NCBI RefSeq assembly: GCF_910587525.1
Contig: NZ_CAJULS010000135.1
Span: 1-6,002, forward strand
DNA from: an uncultured Oscillibacter sp.
GTDB lineage: Bacteria; Bacillota; Clostridia; Oscillospirales; Oscillospiraceae
Direction of reading: 5' to 3'
Length of the DNA: 6,002 bases
Shown: piece by piece, positions 1 to 4,953 of the stretch
Numbering within the stretch: the stretch's first letter is position 1
Layout of the letters: every line of letters starts with the position of its first letter
Position numbers and translations under genes: made by a program
The notes under the pieces: generated by a model
The model's input: only the letters and a program-made list of their open reading frames with translations
The model's database searches: none
What the model was told of the DNA's origin: nothing

Positions 1-100
1 CGTAGGCGCTGGATGGAGCGATACCCAACACCTGCGCCACTATCCTTGCGTTGAGGAACAGTGGCAGTTCCTCGTAGGTCTTGTAGACGGATTCCTTCAT
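1..100 (-). CDS. Helix-turn-helix (excisionase-like) protein, N-terminal part only
   Basis: The gene reads leftward from ATG (98-100) and leaves the window after 33 codons, so the 3' part is missing. GGAGG at 109-113 (minus strand) lies 8 nt before the ATG and supports the start. The visible peptide starts MKESVYKTYEELPLFLNAR and continues with VAQVLGIAPSSAY, which has the look of the first helix and turn of a MerR/HTH_17 DNA-binding fold. That fold is used by small excisionase-type proteins next to integrases on clostridial integrative elements (family knowledge). It would bind DNA as a recombination directionality factor or local regulator; which of these cannot be told here. A good promoter (190-218) reads toward it. 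An integrase further left would be expected but is outside the window. Confidence 0.72.
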   Translation of the reverse strand, partial: MKESVYKTYEELPLFLNARIVAQVLGIAPSSAY

Positions 101-122
101 TTTCACTTCCTCCAAACAATGC

Positions 123-151
123 TTGACTTTTCGATTGTCATAATGTAGACT
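123..151 (+). promoter_or_regulatory. Weak candidate promoter for the zinc-motif gene
   Basis: TTGACT at 123-128 and TAGACT at 146-151 are 17 bp apart and point rightward. The -35 matches 5 of 6 consensus bases and the -10 matches 4 of 6. A start near 158 would give a leader of about 107 nt before the ATG at 265. It faces the leftward promoter at 190-218. No better rightward promoter was found in 101-264, but the -10 is poor. Confidence 0.28.
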
Positions 152-189
152 GAATAAAAAAATACAGACGATAGGTCTTTCTTGCTGGC

Positions 190-218
190 AGTGTAACACA
201 GCCTTGAGCACATGTCAA
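190..218 (-). promoter_or_regulatory. Promoter for the leftward helix-turn-helix gene
   Basis: On the minus strand there is a perfect -35 TTGACA (218-213), a 17-nt spacer and TACACT (195-190) as -10. TG stands one base before the -10, making it an extended -10. Transcription would start near 183 and leave a leader of about 83 nt before the ATG at 100. A small dyad, CTTGA (203-207) and TCAAG (215-219) with 7 nt between, covers the -35 and could be an operator half-site pair (inference). Confidence 0.6.
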
Positions 219-254
219 GTCCTATTTGAAAAATAATTTAATTAAGTCTAAAAT

Positions 255-259
255 GGAGG
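255..259 (+). promoter_or_regulatory. Ribosome binding site that sets the start at 265
   Basis: GGAGG lies 5 nt before the ATG at 265. The alternative starts, TTG at 226 and ATG at 253, have only A/T-rich sequence upstream. The ATG at 253 also overlaps this ribosome binding site. The start at 265 is therefore preferred. Confidence 0.7.
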
Positions 260-264
260 CCTCT

Positions 265-1233
265 ATGCTTTCTTTTCAATTCAAGACCTGCATCACAAAT
301 GGCAGGGAGCTCTATGCGTTTATAGAGGAGGAACTGAACGACCAGCAGATGTCTACGAGGGCTACGGTATTTCCAGAGAGCTTGCTTTCTTTTCTGTACT
401 TGGACATCGAACAGATGAGGCCGGTCTTTCAAGGCTTGGCCGACGGAGTGCGCAGGGTTATCACGGAAAAGAGCCGGGAGGAATCAGAGAGGACCTACAA
501 ACTTTTTTGCGATTTGGCGGACGCTCACGTCTACTTTGAATTGCTTCGTCTGGACTGGAAACTTCGCCTGGACCGGGCGTGGTACATGGGCTACGAGTTC
601 CCGCAGAACTTTTTGCAGGCGGAGTACCTGGACGAGATGCCGGATAAGCTCCTGACGCTTCAACAGCAGGCGCTGGAGCTGCTCACTCAAATTTGGGTCA
701 CGGATACCGGCGAGTGCTCTGTAGACGAAAAAATGACTGCGTGCTACCTTGCGGCGGAGCAGGCGGGGAGGGAACTGTTTCGTTTTCAGCCGCAGCGGAT
801 GAACTACGAGCTGCTGTACCGGGAGACCTTCGCGGAAATTTTGTGCCCGGAGACGGTATATGACCTGATTGATTACCATCTCCGGGAGTGCCTGAAGCGG
901 GAAATCAAGATGCGGGCGTGCAAAAACTGCGGGCGGCTGTTTGCGGTGACGGGACACGGCGGTATCGAGTATTGCGACCGGCCTTTTGACGAGAAGGGGC
1001 GCACCTGCAAGGAGATCGGCGCGTTCCGGGTGTGGGAGAAGAGCAAGAGCGGAGATGAGGTGTTCAAGGTTTACCGTCGGGAGTACAAGAAGCGTTTCGC
1101 GTGGATTAAGTCCGGGCGGCTGACGCAGGAGGAATTTTACGCCTGGAGCGAAAAGGCCAGGGAGAAGAAGGCGGAGTGCGAGAGTGGGAAGACCACACTG
1201 GAGGAATTTGGCCGGTGGTTAGGCGAGTCTTAG
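265..1233 (+). CDS. Protein of unknown function with a four-cysteine, probably zinc-binding motif (DUF6076-like)
   Basis: This is a 322-residue soluble protein with no signal peptide or membrane segment. Residues 1-210 are a mostly helical, acidic, Leu-rich region without a motif I can name. Near residue 219 comes a Cys cluster with spacing C219-x2-C222-x14-C237-x10-C248, inside RACKNCGRLFAVTG and EYCDRPFD, which resembles a treble-clef or CGNR-type zinc site. The last 70 residues are very rich in Lys, Arg, Glu and aromatic residues (KVYRREYKKRFAWIKSGRL) and probably form charged helices. Overall it resembles the DUF6076 family, known to me as uncharacterised proteins of clostridial mobile elements; that assignment is from memory. 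It is transcribed away from the excisionase-like gene and ends in a strong terminator, so it is monocistronic. Zinc binding plus basic helices suggest nucleic-acid binding, but this is only inference. The reading frame also stays open upstream to a TTG at 226, which is rejected for lack of a ribosome binding site. Confidence 0.75.
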   Translation: MLSFQFKTCITNGRELYAFIEEELNDQQMSTRATVFPESLLSFLYLDIEQMRPVFQGLADGVRRVITEKSREESERTYKLFCDLADAHVYFELLRLDWKLRLDRAWYMGYEFPQNFLQAEYLDEMPDKLLTLQQQALELLTQIWVTDTGECSVDEKMTACYLAAEQAGRELFRFQPQRMNYELLYRETFAEILCPETVYDLIDYHLRECLKREIKMRACKNCGRLFAVTGHGGIEYCDRPFDEKGRTCKEIGAFRVWEKSKSGDEVFKVYRREYKKRFAWIKSGRLTQEEFYAWSEKAREKKAECESGKTTLEEFGRWLGES

Positions 1234-1240
1234 CGGAACG

Positions 1241-1284
1241 CCCCCAAGGGAGAACCGCTTCTCCCTTGGGGGCTATTCTTTGTT
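1241..1284 (+). terminator. Intrinsic terminator after the zinc-motif gene
   Basis: A perfect 14-bp inverted repeat (1241-1254 and 1259-1272, arm CCCCCAAGGGAGAA) with a 4-nt loop CCGC is followed by the moderately T-rich CTATTCTTTGTTT. It begins 8 bp after the stop codon. It sits between two convergent genes, and on the minus strand it would be met about 50 nt after the ptsG stop, but there the bases after the stem are not T-rich. The rest of the gap (1285-1324) shows nothing else. Confidence 0.85.
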
Positions 1285-1324
1285 TACAGCGCATCAATTT
1301 TTGAGTGAAGCAGACCTCCACGTT

Positions 1325-3460
1325 TTACCCCTTCACCTCAAGCAGATCTGTTCCCGCCTGAATCTCACCCTGGGCGACGGGGGCCACGCTTTGGTAGTCC
1401 TCGGTATTGCAGACGATCATGGGGGTGGTCAGCAGGTAGCCCGCCGCCTTGATGGCCTCCATGTCAAAGGAGATGAGCAGGTCGCCCTTCTTCACCTTCT
1501 GCCCCACCGCAACGTGGGCGGTAAAGTGCTGCCCCTTCAGTTCCACAGTGTTGATGCCGATGTGGAGCAGGACCTCCACGCCGTCCTCCGTCACTAGTCC
1601 GATGGCGTGATGGGTGTCGAAAAGATTATCCACCTCGGCGTCCGCCGGTGCGTACAGCTTGCCCTCGCCGGGCTCCACGGCCACGCCGTCTCCCAGGATG
1701 CAGTTGGAGAACGCCTCGTCCTGGACCTCCGCCATGGGGATCACCGTGCCGCTCATGTGTGCCGCCAGCACTGCGTCCTGTTTCTTCGCCGAGGGCTTCT
1801 CCGCCGCTGGGGCGGCGGGAGCGGGAGATACCAGGCTGTCCAGCCGGTCCGCCTCGGGACTTTCTATGAAGTCCACCAGGTTGGACTTGATGACGGCCAC
1901 CTGGGGGCCGTAGATTACCTGCACACCGTTGCCCTTGTGAATAATGCCGGAGGCCCCGGACTGTTTGAGCAGGACGTCGTCCACCTTGCCCGCGTCGATG
2001 ACCGTCACCCGGAGTCGGGTGGCGCAGCAATCCACGTCGGAGAGGTTCGCCTTGCCGCCCAGGCCCTTGAGAATTAAAGCGGAAACTGGGTCGGACACGC
2101 CGCCGGCGGGAGTGGAGCCGTCGGGACCCACGCCGGTCTTGGCTTTAAAGTCGGAGCGGGTGAAGAGCTTGGTCTCCTCGCCCTCGTCCTCCCGGCCGGG
2201 AGTTTTCAGGTCCATTTTGGTAATCATGAAATAGAAGGTAAAGTAGTAGACTACGAAATACACCGCGCCCACAATGATGACCCAGATCCAGTTGGTCTTG
2301 GCGTTGCCCTGGAGGACGCCGAACAGGGTCAGGTCGATAATGCCGCCGGAGAAGGTCATGCCCACGCCCACGTTGAAGATGTGCATCAGCATGTAGGAGA
2401 GACCCGCGTACACGCAGTGGACGGCGTACATCAGAGGAGCCACGAACAGGAACGTGAACTCCAGGGGTTCCGTGATGCCCGTCAGCATGGCGGTGAGAGC
2501 GGCGGAGATCAGAAGGCCCCCGGCTACCTTGCGCTTTTCCGGCTTGGCGGTCTTATACATGGCCAGGGCCGCGCCGGGCAAGCCCATAATCATGAAGGGG
2601 AACTTACCCGCCATAAACCGGGTGGCGGAGACGGAAAAGACTTCCGTGGACTTGGAGGCCAGCTCCGCGAAGAAGATGTTCTGCGCTCCTTGGATGGTGA
2701 CGCCGTCGATGACGGCGGTGCCGCCCACAGCAGTCTGCCAAAAGGGCATATAGAAAACATGGTGCAGACCGAAGGGGATCAGGGCCCGCTCCAGAATGCC
2801 GTAGATCCATGTGCCCGCGTAGCCGGAACGGATGACCAGGTCACCCAGGGCGGCGATACCCATTTGGACGATGGGCCAGACATAGAACATGGCGATGCCC
2901 ACCACCAGGAACACGGCTGTGGAGACGATGGGCACGAAGCGGGTACCGCCGAAGAAGGAGAGCACCTGAGGGAGCTGAATCTTATAGAAACGGTTGTGCA
3001 GCGCCGCCACACCCAGGCCCACGATGATGCCGCCAAAGACGCCCATCTGCAGGGTGGTGATACCCAGCATGGAGGTGGTGGAGTTGGCCGCCATGGCCTC
3101 CACGCCGCCCCGGGCGGTGATCATGGCGGAGATGGCGGTGTTCATGACCAGGTAGGCGATGGCGCCGGAGAGGGCCGCCACCTCCTTTTCCTTCTTGGCC
3201 ATGCCGATGGCTACGCCCATGGCGAAAAGCAGGGCCAGGTTGTTGAACACGGCGCTGCCGCACTGGTTCATAATGTCCAGGATGGTGTAGGGAACGCTGC
3301 CTGGATAAATGACGCCGGTGAGGCCATAGGCCTCCAGCATGGTCTGATTGGTGAACGAGCTGCCGACGCCAAGCAAAAGGCCCGCCACCGGCAGCAGGGC
3401 GATGGGCAGCATAAACGAGCGGCCCACTCGCTGAAGTACTCCAAAGATTTTGTCCTTCAT
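1325..3460 (-). CDS. ptsG: PTS glucose-family permease, EIICBA fusion
   Basis: This 711-residue protein imports a hexose, most likely glucose, across the membrane while phosphorylating it with phosphate relayed from PEP through EI and HPr. The domain order is EIIC-EIIB-EIIA, as in Bacillus PtsG. EIIC (about 1-420) starts MKDKIFGVLQRVGRSFMLP, has many hydrophobic segments, and carries the EIIC signature GITEPLEF from residue 328. EIIB (about 456-535) holds the phosphocysteine in DCCATRLRV, which is Cys479, directly before ATRLR. An Ala/Pro/Lys-rich linker (about 536-565) leads to EIIA (566-711), with the phospho-histidine His633 in LLHIGINTV and the partner His618 in THHAIG; their 15-residue spacing matches E. 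coli IIA-Glc His75/His90. The ATG is set by GGAGG at 3468-3472, 7 nt upstream. It lies 14 bp after the antiterminator gene and shares its transcript. All active-site residues are present, so it should work. Glucose is inferred from similarity; a glucosamine, maltose or glucoside substrate cannot be excluded. Confidence 0.93.
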   Translation of the reverse strand: MKDKIFGVLQRVGRSFMLPIALLPVAGLLLGVGSSFTNQTMLEAYGLTGVIYPGSVPYTILDIMNQCGSAVFNNLALLFAMGVAIGMAKKEKEVAALSGAIAYLVMNTAISAMITARGGVEAMAANSTTSMLGITTLQMGVFGGIIVGLGVAALHNRFYKIQLPQVLSFFGGTRFVPIVSTAVFLVVGIAMFYVWPIVQMGIAALGDLVIRSGYAGTWIYGILERALIPFGLHHVFYMPFWQTAVGGTAVIDGVTIQGAQNIFFAELASKSTEVFSVSATRFMAGKFPFMIMGLPGAALAMYKTAKPEKRKVAGGLLISAALTAMLTGITEPLEFTFLFVAPLMYAVHCVYAGLSYMLMHIFNVGVGMTFSGGIIDLTLFGVLQGNAKTNWIWVIIVGAVYFVVYYFTFYFMITKMDLKTPGREDEGEETKLFTRSDFKAKTGVGPDGSTPAGGVSDPVSALILKGLGGKANLSDVDCCATRLRVTVIDAGKVDDVLLKQSGASGIIHKGNGVQVIYGPQVAVIKSNLVDFIESPEADRLDSLVSPAPAAPAAEKPSAKKQDAVLAAHMSGTVIPMAEVQDEAFSNCILGDGVAVEPGEGKLYAPADAEVDNLFDTHHAIGLVTEDGVEVLLHIGINTVELKGQHFTAHVAVGQKVKKGDLLISFDMEAIKAAGYLLTTPMIVCNTEDYQSVAPVAQGEIQAGTDLLEVKG

Positions 3461-3474
3461 AACATGTCCTCCTT

Positions 3475-4317
3475 TTATTTGCTTCCCAGATTGATGCGCT
3501 TGAGGTGGATGGTCAGGTAGATCAGCTCCGCATCGGACACCTCCTTCTGGTAGGTATTGCGAATGAATTCCGCAATGTGCCGGGCGCATTTATAGTGCTG
3601 TGCGCAGTTGCGGGTAATCATCTCCTGGAAGTCGGCGTCATACTCGTCCGCCTGGCCGGGCGCGGCATGGAACAGCCGCTGGGCAAAGTAGCGCAGGTGG
3701 ACGATAAAGCGGTTGAAGTCCAGGGATTCCCGGTCAAATTTCTTCTGATAATAGTACTCCACCACTTCCAGCGCCCCCTCGATGAGTTTGGTGATGTCCA
3801 TCATGACGCTCATGGAGGTGTTTAACTCCGCGTTGACAATGTGCAGGGCGATGAAGGCGGCCTCGCTGGAGTTCAGGTCCGTCCTGGTTTCCTCCCGGAT
3901 GACCCGAAGGCAGTGCTGGCCCAGATGGTACTCCGTGGGATAATAGCTGATGATGGCCCCCTCCAGGGGGTTAGCAAACTCGATCCCGTCTTGCTTGCGC
4001 TTGATGGCAAAGCTGATGTGGTCGGCCAAGGTGATGAGCAGGGACTCGTTCAAGGGCGCGGTGATTTGGCTTTTGATGTACTCGATCAGGCGCTGCGTCA
4101 GCTCCAGATGCTCCATGGGTATCTGCTCTACCAGTTCCCGCAACTTGCGCTGTCCGGCCTTGTCTTCCATGTGATAGGTCTTTTCAAAGAGAGCCGGGTC
4201 TATCCGTTCCCCAATCTTCCGCTTGAAGCCCAAGCCCTTTCCGGTGACGATCATTTCGCCTCCCTGATTGTCCACTACGCAGAGAATATTGTTGTTGATG
4301 ACCTTTTTGATGCGCAA
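3475..4317 (-). CDS. licT: BglG/LicT-family PRD transcription antiterminator
   Basis: This is a 280-residue cytoplasmic RNA-binding regulator. When active it binds a RAT hairpin in nascent mRNA and blocks an overlapping terminator. The RNA-binding CAT domain (about 1-56) starts MRIKKVINNNILCVV and contains VTGKGLGFKRKIG. PRD1 (about 65-170) has His100 in LADHISFAIKR and His159 in FIALHIVNAEL. PRD2 (about 172-278) has His207 in FIVHLRYFAQRLF and His271 in YLTIHLKRI. These match the four phosphorylated histidines of B. subtilis LicT (100, 159, 207, 269). The start is TTG (4317), supported by GGAGG 8 nt upstream and by the exact match of the family N terminus. The gene is complete and 14 bp upstream of ptsG. 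In this family PRD1 is phosphorylated by the cognate EIIB when sugar is absent (inactivation), and PRD2 by HPr (activation). The sequence looks closer to LicT than to GlcT, although the neighbour is a glucose permease; the symbol marks the subfamily, not a proven beta-glucan role. Confidence 0.92.
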   Translation of the reverse strand: MRIKKVINNNILCVVDNQGGEMIVTGKGLGFKRKIGERIDPALFEKTYHMEDKAGQRKLRELVEQIPMEHLELTQRLIEYIKSQITAPLNESLLITLADHISFAIKRKQDGIEFANPLEGAIISYYPTEYHLGQHCLRVIREETRTDLNSSEAAFIALHIVNAELNTSMSVMMDITKLIEGALEVVEYYYQKKFDRESLDFNRFIVHLRYFAQRLFHAAPGQADEYDADFQEMITRNCAQHYKCARHIAEFIRNTYQKEVSDAELIYLTIHLKRINLGSK

Positions 4318-4325
4318 ATCCTCTG

Positions 4326-4330
4326 CCTCC
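4326..4330 (-). promoter_or_regulatory. Ribosome binding site for the TTG start of the antiterminator
   Basis: GGAGG on the minus strand lies 8 nt before the TTG at 4317. It directly follows the T-tract of the leader terminator, so translation can begin only on read-through transcripts. Confidence 0.75.
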
Positions 4331-4334
4331 TCTC

Positions 4335-4404
4335 AAAAAAACAAACCAGCCCCATCTGGGCATCTGCGCAAAATACGCACAAATACACTCAGACAGAGTT
4401 GGTC
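4335..4404 (-). terminator. Leader terminator of the licT-ptsG operon (antitermination target)
   Basis: On the minus strand, the 5' arm at 4404-4390 (GACCAACTCTGTCTG) pairs with the 3' arm at 4358-4344 (CAGATGGGGCTGGTT). I count 14 of 15 positions paired, four of them G-U, with one A-C mismatch. The T-tract TGTTTTTTT follows at 4343-4335. A small inner hairpin, TGCG/CGCA, tops the loop. The first four nt of the 5' arm are the last four nt of the RAT, so RAT folding and terminator folding exclude each other. This is the standard layout of LicT/SacT-type control. Confidence 0.78.
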
Positions 4405-4429
4405 AAGCCCAGCGAACCGGTAACATTCC
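4401..4429 (-). promoter_or_regulatory. Ribonucleic antiterminator (RAT) site
   Basis: The minus strand reads GGAATGTTACCGG, then TTCG, then CTGGGCTTGACC (29 nt). It lines up base for base with the known sacPA/licS type GGATTGTTACTG...GCAGGCAAAACC. The upper stem CCGG/CTGG closes a TTCG tetraloop, and GG/CC closes the base. The lower-stem bases differ from consensus in a way that may keep pairing (AA against TT instead of TT against AA). It starts about 11 nt after the predicted transcript start and is the presumed binding site of the protein encoded just downstream. Confidence 0.8.
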
Positions 4430-4446
4430 AACATGAAATTATTTAT

Positions 4447-4475
4447 ATGATAGCGTTGTCCCGAAAAGAAGTCAA
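4447..4475 (-). promoter_or_regulatory. Promoter of the licT-ptsG operon
   Basis: TTGACT (4475-4470), a 17-nt spacer and TATCAT (4452-4447) form a strong sigma-A-type promoter, with 5 of 6 matches in each box. Transcription would begin near 4440, giving a leader of about 123 nt that contains the RAT and terminator. No other promoter is visible between the two genes it serves. Confidence 0.8.
4448..4461 (-). promoter_or_regulatory. Possible CcpA-binding (cre) site
   Basis: GGACAACGCTATCA matches 9 of the 11 defined positions of the consensus TGWAANCGNTNWCA, including the central CG and the whole right half. It overlaps the -10 box, where bound CcpA would repress. With two mismatches in the left half it could be chance. 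Confidence 0.35.
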
Positions 4476-4541
4476 GAGAGGATTGCGGTGCAAGATTAGA
4501 TTCTGCTGATTTCATAATTTTCGCACGGCGCTTTTGGGCAA

Positions 4542-4662
4542 TTGGACAAGTGTTTTGGACGGTTTTCGATCTCCCGGTGTATTGCGTACCAATTTTTGGA
4601 CGGTGCTCCTGACCCACACCGTGACCCACACGGCGAAATGACCGGACGGAATCAATGGACGG
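4542..4662. repeat. Cluster of short direct repeats beside the att core (candidate integrase arm sites)
   Basis: TTTTGGACGGT occurs twice, perfectly, at 4553-4563 and 4594-4604. The shorter core GGACGG occurs again at 4644-4649 and 4657-4662, and a related TTGGAC at 4542-4547. All are in the same direction within 121 bp. The stretch 4476-4744 has no credible gene, and such clusters next to a recombination core are typical of integrase arm-type or excisionase sites. That role is inferred from position only. Confidence 0.5.
4610..4631. repeat. Tandem 10-bp repeat TGACCCACAC, candidate arm-type site
   Basis: Two exact copies lie at 4610-4619 and 4622-4631, a 12-bp period or a little over one helical turn. 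The second copy also forms part of a short inverted repeat, CCGTG/CACGG (4619-4623 and 4629-4633). A near-copy lacking one C is found on the other side of the att core at 4877-4885. Confidence 0.5.
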
Positions 4663-4744
4663 AAAAGTGTCAAAGACCACGACCCTCTGCAACAAAAATG
4701 CCCCGAAAGCACCGGAAAGCGGTACTCCCAGGGGCGGCAATCAG

Positions 4745-4789
4745 TTGGTAAGGATGAGGTCCCCAGTTCAAATCTGGGTAGCAGCTCCA
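4745..4789 (+). other. 3' fragment of tRNA-Thr(GGT): candidate integrase attachment-site core
   Basis: The 45 nt fit positions 32-76 of a tRNA exactly: anticodon loop TTGGTAA (anticodon GGT, Thr), 3' anticodon strand GGATG, variable AGGTC, T stem CCCAG/CTGGG around the T loop TTCAAAT, 3' acceptor strand TAGCAGC, discriminator T and CCA. It closely resembles the 3' part of E. coli thrV. The 5' half is absent: neither CATCC (5' anticodon strand) nor GCTGCTA (5' acceptor strand) stands where it should. It cannot make a tRNA. A tRNA 3' end next to a tyrosine recombinase gene is the classic duplicated att core left by integration. The upstream bases TCAG continue the resemblance to a D-loop (TCAGTTGGTA), which may be chance or the trace of an internal deletion. 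Confidence 0.8.
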
Positions 4790-4794
4790 TAAAG

Positions 4795-4830
4795 TCCAGC
4801 TTTTTCTTTCGGAAAGGCTGGATTTTTCTT
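4795..4830 (+). terminator. Terminator downstream of the tRNA fragment
   Basis: A 12-bp stem (4795-4806 and 4811-4822, with TCCAGC pairing GCTGGA and two G-T pairs) with loop TTTC is followed by TTTTTCTT. It starts 5 nt after the CCA, as expected for the natural terminator of a tRNA gene. This suggests that the downstream flank either is the original tRNA flank or carries a replacement terminator. Confidence 0.75.
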
Positions 4831-4876
4831 GTATTTCAGCACTTTTCTCGCTGATTTGAATTTCTGAATTTGGGTT

Positions 4877-4885
4877 TGACCACAC
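4877..4885. repeat. Third, imperfect copy of the TGACCCACAC repeat
   Basis: TGACCACAC here matches the pair at 4610-4631 except for one missing C. It lies on the integrase side of the tRNA fragment, so related repeats flank the core on both sides. It is short, and the match may be chance. Confidence 0.3.
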
Positions 4886-4903
4886 AACCAGCCACAGACA
4901 GAG

Positions 4904-4944
4904 AAAAACGGCTCACCGAGAGGATATCCCACTCGGTGAGCCGT
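4904..4944 (-). terminator. Terminator of the integrase gene, possibly bidirectional
   Basis: A perfect 13-bp inverted repeat (4908-4920 and 4932-4944, arm ACGGCTCACCGAG) has an 11-nt loop. On the minus strand it starts 9 nt after the integrase stop and is followed by TTTTCTCTG. On the plus strand it is followed by AGATTTTTG, so it could also stop transcription entering from the tRNA side. Confidence 0.8.
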
Positions 4945-4953
4945 AGATTTTTG

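Noticed and set aside
226..264. Longer N terminus for the zinc-motif protein (TTG at 226 or ATG at 253)
   Set aside because: Neither has a ribosome binding site, whereas GGAGG lies 5 nt before the ATG at 265.
1295..1303. CAATTTTTG shared with 4590-4598 as a possible element-end repeat
   Set aside because: Nine A/T-rich bases are easily matched by chance and no longer similarity surrounds them.
3461..3474. A second RAT/terminator or promoter between licT and ptsG
   Set aside because: Only 14 bp separate the genes, and they hold just the ptsG ribosome binding site.
2381..3520. Long open frame (379 codons) on the plus strand
   Set aside because: It is antisense to ptsG and the 3' end of licT, is full of His, Gly and Asp from antisense codon bias, and has no ribosome binding site or family likeness.
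4670..4789. A complete tRNA gene
   Set aside because: The 3' part is perfect, but no 5' acceptor strand, D arm or 5' anticodon strand can pair with it at the required distance.
4512..4885. Minus-strand open frames with peptides such as PRFELGTSSLP and PDLNWGPHPYQ
   Set aside because: These are well-known false translations of the antisense of tRNA genes; here they come from the tRNA-Thr fragment.
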